Below, one piece after another: positions 1-5,740 of a stretch of DNA of 5,740 nt. Source of the DNA: Dehalococcoidales bacterium (GTDB lineage Bacteria > Chloroflexota > Dehalococcoidia > Dehalococcoidales > UBA2162); the NCBI GenBank assembly GCA_020354275.1, contig CP070645.1, forward strand, positions 1,570,325-1,576,064, read 5' to 3'. A model generated the notes under the pieces. The model was given only the letters and a program-made list of their open reading frames with translations, did not search any database and had not been told where the DNA came from. Numbering within the stretch: position 1 is the stretch's first letter; every line of letters starts with the position of its first letter. Both the position numbers and the translations under genes were made by a program.

Positions 1-261
1 AGGGCTGACCACCAGCGGGTGGAGTTCCCACACTCTACCTCTATACTGACTGATACCGCCGATCCACCCCAGTACCTCCCCGTTATCATCAATGGCAACG
101 CGGTTTATCCGGCCAGTATTAAAAGATTCCTGCACTTCATTCATGGCAGCCTTCATATCGGGCCAGGCATCTGGCCAGTGCTCCCAGAAACCCCTGACCA
201 GCAGGGCTGCCGCTTGATGAATGGCTTTTTTATTATCTGGAAGCAGGTCAATGATTTGCAT
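1..261 (-). CDS. GNAT-family N-acetyltransferase, AAC(6')-like (C-terminus cut by window edge)
   Basis: Reading the minus strand from the ATG at 259-261 gives 87 open codons that run off the left edge. The visible part starts MQIIDLLPDNKKAIHQAAAL and contains WPDAWPD (residues 29-35), a VAIDDNGEVLGWIGG strand-turn-strand (55-69) and VWELHPLVV (78-86). This pattern, an N-terminal helix with a Trp/Pro-rich stretch, then a beta-hairpin and the WELHPLVV strand just before the acetyl-CoA-binding loop, matches GNAT acetyltransferases annotated as aminoglycoside 6'-N-acetyltransferase-like. The acetyl-CoA loop (Q/RxxGxG/A) would lie just outside the window, so it is not seen. A GAGG ribosome binding site sits 9 bases before the ATG. 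The gene follows lysS by 40 bases and is probably co-transcribed with it. The true substrate cannot be read; resistance activity is not implied. The GNAT call is fairly secure, the AAC(6')-like subgroup less so. Confidence 0.82.
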   Translation of the reverse strand, partial: MQIIDLLPDNKKAIHQAAALLVRGFWEHWPDAWPDMKAAMNEVQESFNTGRINRVAIDDNGEVLGWIGGISQYRGRVWELHPLVVSP

Positions 262-270
262 ACTGGGAAA

Positions 271-274
271 CCTC
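271..274 (-). promoter_or_regulatory. Ribosome binding site of the GNAT gene
   Basis: Minus-strand GAGG lies 9 bases before the ATG at 259-261. It supports that start over the earlier ATG at 303-305, which overlaps the lysS stop codon but is in a different frame that does not give the acetyltransferase sequence. Confidence 0.55.
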
Positions 275-301
275 GAAAAGAGTTCTGTCTGGTGCTCTCC
301 T

Positions 302-1780
302 TCATGGTTTATCCTTGAGCTGGGGGAAGAGGATTACCTCACGGATTGACTGCTGGTTGGTAAACAGCATAACCAGGCGGTCGATGCCAATCCCCAGCCC
401 TCCGGTAGGGGGCATGCCGTATTCCAGCGCCAGGAGGTAGTCTTCATCGATAGTCCATCTCTCTCCTTCTGCCTGGCGTTCTTTCAGTTGTTCTTCAAAG
501 CGCTCCCTCTGCTTGACCGGGTCATTTAGCTCGGTATAGGCGTTTCCTATCTCCAGACCTCCGATATAGGGTTGGAAACGCTCAACCACCCTCTCTTCAC
601 TGGCTTTGTTCTTGGCCAGCGGTGACATTGAGACAGGATAGTCACAGACGAACGTGGGCTGGATTAGTCCGGGCCTGACATTGGTTTTCAGGATTTCGTC
701 AACCAGTTTGGCCCAGTTCTTATCAGGGTCGACCTCAATATTCATTGATTGCATCTTTTCTCGTAACTCGTTGGCAGTAGGGTATTTAACGAAGTCAATG
801 CCGCTATGCTCTACTACGGCTTCACGCAGGGTAATACGCCGCCAGGGTGGCGATAAATCAATCGTTGCATTATCGAAATGGATCTCTTTGGTGCCCAGGA
901 CCTGCTGGCTGATTTCAGATACCATCTCCTCCACCATTTTCATGACATCGTTATAATCGGCATAGGCTTCATAACTCTCCAGCAGGGTAAACTCCGGGTT
1001 GTGTCTGGTGTCTATGCCTTCGTTGCGGAAAGTACGCCCCAGTTCATATACCCTGTCAAATCCGCCGACGATCAGCCGCTTGAGGTGGAGCTCGGTGGCA
1101 ATACGGAGGTAGAAGTCCTGGTCGAGTGCCTGATGACGGGTGATAAATGGATTGGCCAGGGCGCCACCTGCCGAGGGCTGGAGTACCGGCGTCTCCACTT
1201 CCAGAAATCCTCGCTGATTAAGGAACTGCCTTATGCTGGTAATAACCTGGCTACGCACCTTGAATGTGTCGCGGACCTCGGGGTTACTGACCAGGTCGAG
1301 ATAACGCTGGCGGTAGCGCAGGTCGGTATCTTGAAGGCCGTGCCACTTCTCGGGCAGGGGACGGAGTGACTTGGCCAGCAGCTTGAAATCGCCCACGCCA
1401 ATGGTGGGTTCACCCGTTCTGGTTCGAAATAGATTGCCGCTAACCCCGATGAAATCGCCGATATCCAGGTTGTCGAACAGTTCCGTTTTTTCCTGGTCAA
1501 ACTGGTTGATATTCTGGAATAAAAGCTGTATCTTCCCGGAGCCGTCGCGGAGGTCAATGAAGACGTTCTTGCCCATCTTACGCTGGGCCATAATACGCCC
1601 GGCAACACTGGCTGTATCTTCAGTGGTGTTTTTTGATTCTAGCTTGTGCAATTGCTCGACGGCTTGCTCTGCGGTGTGAGTCCTGTGGTAGCGATGGGGG
1701 TATGGGTCGGTACCGCTGGCCTTAATCCGGTTGAGCTTCTCCAGCCGTTGCTGGGTTATTCGTTCCAGTCTGGATGTCAT
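302..1780 (-). CDS. lysS: Lysine--tRNA ligase, class II
   Basis: Cytoplasmic enzyme that activates lysine with ATP and charges tRNA-Lys. The 492-residue length is normal for bacterial LysS. An N-terminal anticodon-binding OB-fold spans about residues 57-140 (VAGRIMAQRKMGKNVFIDLR, then DGSGKIQLLF). The class II catalytic core follows: motif 1 around GFLEVETPVLQPSAGGA (191-207), motif 2 with FRNEGIDTRHNPEFT (251-265, ATP-binding Arg252), and motif 3 GGLGIGIDRLVML (460-472, Arg468). The YLDLVSNPEVR segment (160-170) and EYGMPPTGGLGIGIDR (453-468) separate it from aspartyl and asparaginyl enzymes. No key motif is missing. The ATG is preceded by AGGAG at a 4-base spacing, and a good promoter lies about 55 bases upstream. 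It probably also transcribes the GNAT gene 40 bases downstream. No T-box-like leader is visible in the short 5' region. Confidence 0.97.
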   Translation of the reverse strand: MTSRLERITQQRLEKLNRIKASGTDPYPHRYHRTHTAEQAVEQLHKLESKNTTEDTASVAGRIMAQRKMGKNVFIDLRDGSGKIQLLFQNINQFDQEKTELFDNLDIGDFIGVSGNLFRTRTGEPTIGVGDFKLLAKSLRPLPEKWHGLQDTDLRYRQRYLDLVSNPEVRDTFKVRSQVITSIRQFLNQRGFLEVETPVLQPSAGGALANPFITRHQALDQDFYLRIATELHLKRLIVGGFDRVYELGRTFRNEGIDTRHNPEFTLLESYEAYADYNDVMKMVEEMVSEISQQVLGTKEIHFDNATIDLSPPWRRITLREAVVEHSGIDFVKYPTANELREKMQSMNIEVDPDKNWAKLVDEILKTNVRPGLIQPTFVCDYPVSMSPLAKNKASEERVVERFQPYIGGLEIGNAYTELNDPVKQRERFEEQLKERQAEGERWTIDEDYLLALEYGMPPTGGLGIGIDRLVMLFTNQQSIREVILFPQLKDKP

Positions 1781-1836
1781 TTCTCTCCTGATAGCTTTTG
1801 ATAAATAATAAAAATACAGTTTGGAATCTGTGTTCT

Positions 1837-1866
1837 ATATTAGCTATCCTGGTAGATTGCTGTCAA
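1837..1866 (-). promoter_or_regulatory. Predicted sigma-70-type promoter for lysS
   Basis: On the minus strand a perfect -35 hexamer TTGACA (1861-1866) is followed after 18 bases by TAATAT (1837-1842, 4 of 6 matches to TATAAT). Transcription would start near 1830 and give a leader of about 50 AT-rich bases before the lysS ATG. It lies in the only gap upstream of lysS, which supports it. The start site itself is inferred. Confidence 0.6.
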
Positions 1867-1879
1867 TTTGGACGGAATA

Positions 1880-1894
1880 GGCAATCCCGTTGCC
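1880..1894. repeat. Short inverted repeat between the toroid gene and lysS
   Basis: GGCAATCCCGTTGCC is a 5-base perfect inverted repeat with a 5-base loop. It lies about two dozen bases after the stop of the upstream gene and 13 bases upstream of the lysS -35 box. It could be a weak terminator or a protein-binding site, but no U-run follows on the minus strand and the stem is short, so the role is open. Confidence 0.3.
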
Positions 1895-1917
1895 GATTGT
1901 CTCTATCTATTTTTAGT

Positions 1918-3489
1918 TTAGATAAGCTTTACATTCCTAAGGGCTTTTATTACAGCCAGGGTGGCGCTTTCTCTTTCCGGTTCTTCTCCCCAGGAGCCGT
2001 CTTCGTTCTGATTCTCAAGAATCCATGGTATAGAGCGGAATATGGCTACCTTAGCTACCGGCATGTCATATCCAGCAATGATCTCCAGGTAGCCGGCTTT
2101 TGAAAACCACCGTTCGCCAAAAGGGCTGGAGAATTTACCGTCAGGCGTATTCTGGAGTCCTGTAAACCGCCACAGATGAGCTTCGGCTACTCGCCTGGCA
2201 TCACTATTCTTGACCAGACTTAGGGCCCTGGTCGTCATCCACTCGCAATTTTGAGTAGAAGTCCACCCTAACAAAGCATATTCGTCAGTTTCGTCCCTAT
2301 GAATACGGGCTACTCGAGGTCTTTGCGTTCCCGCGTAGGCCCGATTTTCCCTTAGTTCTTTCAAACCTCTTAGACCGCCATATCGGTATTGTACGATACA
2401 GGCTTTCTCGATATTCTCTATCTCTTCTGTCGAGTAAGGTTCTTTCCTTCTTGAGTCGCTAAATCCATGACTATACCCGCACTCACACCATTCCCGAACC
2501 ATCAGTGTCCGTATACATACTTGGACTCTTTCGCTATCTTCATATCCCAGTGACAGCAACGCCTCCAGCACCAGGGCGTTCGGCCACATTATTCTCGGTC
2601 CGCAAGAGTTGCGTATCAGGTCATCTCCCGCCTTGACCATCTTAATCTCTGAAGCCGGCCTCTTTCTGAACCTGGGTCTGTTACCCCTGGTTTGCTGAAT
2701 TCTCCGGCGGACAATATCTTGCTGCTCCTCAACCAACTCGTCAGTCAGGAACCACATGCCCGGATTGTGCCGGGATTGCGGCCTGTCTAATAGCCATTGC
2801 ACCGCCCTCTTTATCTCCTCATCCTCTCCGGTCATGCCTAGTGCGGCTATTTCCCTCAGGTTTCTGGCGGTAACGGTTACACTTTTCGCCCAGGAACCGT
2901 CTTCATCCTGCTTTTCTAATCTCTCACTTATCAGCTCCACTCGCAGGCCCTCGTCTGATGCTTCGAGTATCCCCAGCACCTTCCGTGCCTGCCAGGCTTC
3001 TACGGTCTGCCGACCTCTCAGGAAACTCCTGACATTGTAATTCAGCTTGAGGTCTTTATATTGCTCCTCGAGCCGGGGTAGAAGCTGCTCCGGCATGGGC
3101 GTAGTCATAGCTTTTCTTGTTATCTTATTTGGTGTTTCAATGTCGAATAACCCTGTTCTCTCCCCTTCCTCCTCTATAATATCAACCTTCTTTATAGCTA
3201 CCGCGTGTTCTCTCTGAATAAATCCCACCATTGAGTTACTGGATAAATCCAGTTTGTTGAGGATCTCTTCCGGTAAACGAAGCTTGTTGCCTGCCAATGC
3301 TGGTAGCTCTTCGCCGTTACCTTCTACCGCTGATATAAGTATCTCGTTTTGCTTATCCAGAAATAGCCTTTCCACTTTCTGAATCCCGAGGTGCTTCATA
3401 ACAGCCTTTTTCAGGTTCAATTTCCCGTCTCGAGAGATTGATACGATGGCAATTATCTGTGGGATTCTTGCGGCTAAACCCCTGACCAT
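1918..3489 (-). CDS. Protein of unknown function: tandem AbrB-like segments plus terpene-cyclase-like toroid repeats
   Basis: I do not recognise a named gene. The 523-residue product (numbered from the ATG at 3487-3489) has two AbrB/MazE-like swapped-hairpin segments: about residues 16-55 (DGKLNLKKAVMKHLGIQKVE) and 67-105 (GNKLRLPEEILNKLDL, then a strand ending AVAIKKVDI). Two such units in one chain would form a self-contained AbrB-type DNA-binding fold. After a linker, a helical region carries QW-like motifs QDEDGSW (194-200) and NQNEDGSWG (493-501), each with flanking helices, as in prenyltransferase/squalene-oxidase repeats. A middle unit (about 296-345) has MWPNALVLEALLSLGY and a Cys-rich WCECGYSHG. 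The DxDD catalytic motif of squalene-hopene cyclases is not visible, so enzymatic cyclisation is unlikely. No signal peptide or membrane segment is seen. Regulation of DNA by a ligand-binding toroid is an inference. A longer reading from the ATG at 3532-3534 adds 15 residues but lacks a ribosome binding site. Confidence 0.85.
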   Translation of the reverse strand: MVRGLAARIPQIIAIVSISRDGKLNLKKAVMKHLGIQKVERLFLDKQNEILISAVEGNGEELPALAGNKLRLPEEILNKLDLSSNSMVGFIQREHAVAIKKVDIIEEEGERTGLFDIETPNKITRKAMTTPMPEQLLPRLEEQYKDLKLNYNVRSFLRGRQTVEAWQARKVLGILEASDEGLRVELISERLEKQDEDGSWAKSVTVTARNLREIAALGMTGEDEEIKRAVQWLLDRPQSRHNPGMWFLTDELVEEQQDIVRRRIQQTRGNRPRFRKRPASEIKMVKAGDDLIRNSCGPRIMWPNALVLEALLSLGYEDSERVQVCIRTLMVREWCECGYSHGFSDSRRKEPYSTEEIENIEKACIVQYRYGGLRGLKELRENRAYAGTQRPRVARIHRDETDEYALLGWTSTQNCEWMTTRALSLVKNSDARRVAEAHLWRFTGLQNTPDGKFSSPFGERWFSKAGYLEIIAGYDMPVAKVAIFRSIPWILENQNEDGSWGEEPERESATLAVIKALRNVKLI

Positions 3490-3494
3490 TTCGC

Positions 3495-3501
3495 CCTCCT
3501 T
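3495..3501 (-). promoter_or_regulatory. Ribosome binding site deciding the start of the AbrB-like/toroid gene
   Basis: Minus-strand AAGGAGG lies 5 bases before the ATG at 3487-3489. The upstream in-frame ATG at 3532-3534 has no purine-rich sequence before it, and the 15 extra residues (MAPVTSQSLVAKEGE) look unrelated to the domain. The perfect Shine-Dalgarno sequence therefore favours the internal start. Confidence 0.75.
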
Positions 3502-3565
3502 AGCTACAAGTGACTGGCTGGTGACAGGTGCCATGTCGCATTGATTTAATTCGGTTTCAGCTTCT

Positions 3566-3627
3566 TAACCCGTTAGATTCCCCACTTCAACTGGTAGTAT
3601 CCCGAAGCTAATGCCTTTATCGGGTTA
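3566..3627. repeat. Inverted repeats with alternative pairing upstream of the toroid gene
   Basis: A 7-base perfect inverted repeat pairs TAACCCG (3566-3572) with CGGGTTA (3621-3627), 48 bases apart. A second pairing, CCCGA (3601-3605) with TCGGG (3620-3624), uses part of the same right arm, so the two stems exclude each other. They fill the gap between recO and the next gene. No U-run is present, so neither stem is a standard terminator. A regulatory leader or chance are both possible. Confidence 0.3.
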
Positions 3628-3633
3628 TTTATT

Positions 3634-4407
3634 TTATTCAAGGGAATTGGTACTTCCCCTTAAGTCGTCCAGCCAGGCCACTGATTTCACTTCTCGTTCC
3701 AGTAGAAACTTCAGGTACCCCCTCATAACCGTCTCCAGCTCTCGTGATAACGGCTGGTCCATCTTTAACTTGCTTACTGTATCATAGTTATTATCCTGCA
3801 GGAAACGCAGCACCTTGAGGGTGTTGACCGAGATGGGGTAACTTGATGGCTGGCTGGCACGGCATCCGGGGCAGGTTACACCGCCGGCGCTTGAGCAGAA
3901 GGCGTTGATAACGGGTTCTAACGGCTGGTGACAGATGACACACTGCTGGAGTTGAGGCCGGTAGCCGACTTCATCGAGCAGGTGTAACTCAAAGTAGCGT
4001 AAGAGTAGCTCAAGGTTGCTGCCTGAGCATAACTGTTCCATTGTTTCCAGGAGTAGATGAAACAGGGGACAGTTCTCAACGTGGTCGGCGGTGAACTGGT
4101 TGACCAGCTCGGTGGCGTAGAGGGCATAGGAGGTCAGGGTAAGGTCTGTTTTCAGGGGGAGGAAGCTGGTGATGGTCTGGCTGCCGGTGATGGTGTCCAG
4201 GTTGCGTCCGCGAGCCAGCGATACCTGGCTGTGAGTCAACAGTTCCAGGTGTCCGGCCAGCTTGCTTTTTGGTTTCCTGAGGCTCCTGGCAAAGCCCTGG
4301 ATTTTGCCCAGTTCCGGGGTGTAGAGGGTAAGGATGCTGTCTGCCTCACCCAGCCTGGTCTTCTTGATAATGATTGCTTCTGTCTGATAGTTTCTTGGAC
4401 TGGACAT
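3634..4407 (-). CDS. recO: DNA repair protein RecO
   Basis: RecO helps load RecA on SSB-coated single-stranded DNA in the RecFOR recombination pathway. The 257 residues match the usual family length. The N-terminal OB-fold is clear: YQTEAIIIKKTRLGEADSIL (7-26), LYTPELGKIQGFARSLRKPK (28-47), then LAGHLELLTHSQVSLARGRN (50-69). A helical region with LLRYFELHLLDEVGYRPQL (135-153) leads into a zinc-finger-like segment, CVIC (156-159) with Cys171 and CPGC (179-182). The C-terminal helix MRGYLKFLLEREVKSVAWLD is also typical. The HAD gene ends 12 bases upstream. The start is the only Met near the conserved N-terminus, yet no Shine-Dalgarno sequence precedes it; the bases are an AT-rich run with TATAAT. 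Translation may be coupled to the HAD gene or use a leaderless mRNA. Confidence 0.95.
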   Translation of the reverse strand: MSSPRNYQTEAIIIKKTRLGEADSILTLYTPELGKIQGFARSLRKPKSKLAGHLELLTHSQVSLARGRNLDTITGSQTITSFLPLKTDLTLTSYALYATELVNQFTADHVENCPLFHLLLETMEQLCSGSNLELLLRYFELHLLDEVGYRPQLQQCVICHQPLEPVINAFCSSAGGVTCPGCRASQPSSYPISVNTLKVLRFLQDNNYDTVSKLKMDQPLSRELETVMRGYLKFLLEREVKSVAWLDDLRGSTNSLE

Positions 4408-4418
4408 TTTTTATAAGA

Positions 4419-4424
4419 ATTATA
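4419..4424 (-). promoter_or_regulatory. Possible -10 element for a leaderless recO transcript
   Basis: A perfect minus-strand TATAAT overlaps the TAA stop codon of the HAD gene. Its usual start site, 6-8 bases downstream, would fall within about 5 bases of the recO ATG (4405-4407). recO lacks a Shine-Dalgarno sequence, which fits leaderless translation. No convincing -35 hexamer is found at 16-18 bases, and the region is AT-rich, so chance occurrence is a real alternative. Confidence 0.35.
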
Positions 4425-5112
4425 GTATTTTTAGTAATTCAGATAGAGAGTGTATTTCATATTTTACCTGAACATCGTTAGGGATATTTATTCTCTTTCG
4501 GTTAAGCCAGACACATTTAATGCCAGCATCAGTGGCGCCGATAACATCATTGTTTAGGGAGTCGCCCACGTTGAGTAGTTGCTCTTTTGAACAGCCAGCT
4601 TCTTTCAGGGCAATCTGAAAGAACTCGGGGTCAGGTTTTTCAACTCCGTAATCTTGAGAAAAGACAACAAACTGGAAAATACATTCAAGACCACAGCGTT
4701 CCGGGTAGCTATTGCCATTGGAGAGCAGTCCAAGGGTATATTTCCCCTGTAGTTCGTTTAATGTAGGTAAAACATCATCAAAGAGTTCGATGTCTTCAAA
4801 ACGGTGTTTGAGATATACTTCATTGAGATGAGATGCTAAAGTGTCGTCAGGCCTGCCGATTTCTGTCAGTGTCTGTCTAAAAGCTTCGAGTCGAATAGCC
4901 TCAAGATTGGTAATCCTTCCCTTCAATTCCTCGGCCACCCTGTTTCTTATTTCTATCATCTTGTCAATATTGAGCATGGCTGCTACTCGGGGTTCAATTT
5001 CTCCCAGTTCCTTTAACACATGACTAAGTGACTGCTGCATGACTTTTTCAAAGTCCCACAGTGTACCGTCGGCATCGAACGAAATAGCCTTTATTCCAGT
5101 AATTTTATTCAT
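4420..5112 (-). CDS. HAD-superfamily hydrolase, subfamily IA-like
   Basis: A soluble 230-residue hydrolase of the haloacid dehalogenase superfamily, most of whose members remove phosphate from small molecules through an aspartyl-phosphate intermediate. All four motifs are present: motif I DADGTLWD (13-20; nucleophile Asp13, acid/base Asp15), motif II LLSNGN (129-134; Ser131), motif III Lys159 in VEKPDPEFF, and motif IV GDSLNND (183-189; Asp184 and Asp189). A helical cap of about residues 20-105 sits between motifs I and II, as in C1-cap (subfamily IA) enzymes such as YjjG or phosphoglycolate phosphatase. Asp15 favours phosphatase over dehalogenase chemistry. The substrate cannot be assigned. 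The ATG lies 5 bases after the methyltransferase stop, so the two are probably co-transcribed and translationally coupled; the site before it is weak. The gene looks AT-richer than recO and lysS. Confidence 0.92.
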   Translation of the reverse strand: MNKITGIKAISFDADGTLWDFEKVMQQSLSHVLKELGEIEPRVAAMLNIDKMIEIRNRVAEELKGRITNLEAIRLEAFRQTLTEIGRPDDTLASHLNEVYLKHRFEDIELFDDVLPTLNELQGKYTLGLLSNGNSYPERCGLECIFQFVVFSQDYGVEKPDPEFFQIALKEAGCSKEQLLNVGDSLNNDVIGATDAGIKCVWLNRKRINIPNDVQVKYEIHSLSELLKIL

Positions 5113-5117
5113 TACTT

Positions 5118-5740
5118 CTATTTTTTACCAGCGACGAATATCATTTCCGGAGAATCACTAGAAAATTCCGATTTGTCAAAATCCCCGAATAAATCGACAA
5201 CTCTGAATCCGCAGAGTTCCAGCAGGTGCTCAAGCTCGTATCTATAAAAATACCGCATCGGGAATGAATGCACCAGCCTTTCTGTTCTATCGTTAGGGTG
5301 GGAAATATAGTATATCAGTTCTATATCATTGTACTGCTGGTCGCGGTGGAAACCCGCCATTCTGCTGGTGCGCCGGACAGTTCTGCCGTTGGGCAGCTGT
5401 GTTTCAGGCAGGTCTTCCACTTCGACCATGTATTCCGGGTTATGGACTAGTCTGGGGGGGTAGGGGTGGAAGACATCAAAGCTTAAGAGACCGTCGGGAG
5501 CAAGGTGTTTATTGATGCTGGTCAGGCAGCCTTTCTGGTCTTCAACCGAGATCAGATGCTGGAAAGCCCGGAACGGTATCGCAATTAGCTGATATGTCTC
5601 GCCGGTATCAAAGCCGGTCATGTTTCCCCGGACCAGTTTTACCCGCTCCTGTACTTCTACTGGCTGCATATCCAGTTTTTCCCGGCATTTCCTGAGCATG
5701 TGGGTAGAAAGGTCCAGGCCGGTTATATCGCACCCGGCAG
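5118..5740 (-). CDS. Class I SAM-dependent methyltransferase (N-terminus cut by window edge)
   Basis: The reading frame stays open to the right edge, so the Met at 5697-5699 is internal rather than the start. The 206 visible residues begin AGCDITGLDLSTHMLRKC: the end of the Gly-rich SAM-binding loop, then the strand whose Asp9 should bind the SAM ribose. Further on come VRGNMTGFD (36-44; adenine-side loop), IPFRAFQHL (54-62; motif IV position), HLAPDGLLSFDVF (78-90; motif V-like hairpin) and a C-terminal FYRYELEHLLELCGFRVVDL (164-183) followed by the closing strands. This is the Rossmann-type Methyltransf_25/11 layout of a small-molecule methyltransferase; the substrate cannot be told. The missing N-terminus should hold the first Gly residues of motif I and the start codon. 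The HAD gene begins 5 bases downstream. Confidence 0.9.
   Translation of the reverse strand, partial: AGCDITGLDLSTHMLRKCREKLDMQPVEVQERVKLVRGNMTGFDTGETYQLIAIPFRAFQHLISVEDQKGCLTSINKHLAPDGLLSFDVFHPYPPRLVHNPEYMVEVEDLPETQLPNGRTVRRTSRMAGFHRDQQYNDIELIYYISHPNDRTERLVHSFPMRYFYRYELEHLLELCGFRVVDLFGDFDKSEFSSDSPEMIFVAGKK

Noticed and set aside
19..318. Plus-strand open frame of 99 codons
   Set aside because: It is antisense to the GNAT acetyltransferase, whose conserved motifs are on the minus strand; the plus-strand product resembles nothing I recognise.
878..1369. Plus-strand open frame of 163 codons
   Set aside because: It lies wholly antisense to the conserved catalytic core of lysS and is explained by that gene's codon use.
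1231..1608. Minus-strand open frame of 125 codons within lysS
   Set aside because: It is an alternate frame of the LysS coding sequence; the Ser/Arg/Thr-rich product has no domain features.
1808..1834. Attenuator-like stem (ACAG/CTGT followed by a T-rich run) in the lysS leader
   Set aside because: The stem is only 4 base pairs with an 8-base loop, too weak to support a terminator or attenuator call; the region is simply AT-rich.
3490..3633. Promoter search in front of the toroid gene
   Set aside because: TTGAAG occurs, but no acceptable -10 hexamer follows at 16-18 bases, so I do not call a promoter here.
4057..4416. Plus-strand open frame of 119 codons
   Set aside because: Antisense to the RecO OB-fold region, with no domain or ribosome binding site that would argue for expression.
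5697..5699. ATG as start of the methyltransferase
   Set aside because: The frame continues upstream to the window edge and encodes the SAM-binding AGCDITGLDLS segment, so this Met is internal.

Overview
The window reads as ordinary, densely packed bacterial chromosome. Every gene I can support lies on the minus strand, so gene order runs from the right edge to the left. Proteins give the best taxonomic hint. The bacterial class II lysyl-tRNA synthetase, a zinc-finger RecO and a protein of AbrB-like plus terpene-cyclase-like toroid repeats, together with the moderate base composition, fit a Chloroflexota (Dehalococcoidia-like) genome. This is an inference from general resemblance, not a search result, and I hold it loosely.

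Layout in transcription order: a class I SAM-dependent methyltransferase cut by the right edge (5118-5740); a HAD-family phosphatase-like hydrolase (4420-5112) 5 bases behind it; recO (3634-4407) 12 bases further on; a 144-base gap with inverted repeats; a 523-residue protein with two AbrB-like segments and an alpha/alpha-toroid-like region (1918-3489); a 137-base gap with a good sigma-70-type promoter; lysS (302-1780); and, 40 bases after it, the start of a GNAT acetyltransferase resembling AAC(6')-type enzymes, cut by the left edge (1-261).

The methyltransferase, HAD and recO genes are close enough to be co-transcribed, although recO has no Shine-Dalgarno sequence and a perfect TATAAT directly in front of it, so it may also be made from a leaderless transcript. 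lysS and the acetyltransferase probably form a second unit driven by the promoter at 1837-1866. The toroid protein stands alone between two gaps. I see no shared pathway among the genes: translation, DNA repair and three general-purpose enzyme families are simply neighbours.

The item most worth attention is the AbrB-like/toroid protein, whose domain combination suggests a regulator or binding protein of unknown ligand. I found no CRISPR array, insertion sequence, tRNA, rRNA or recognisable defence system.
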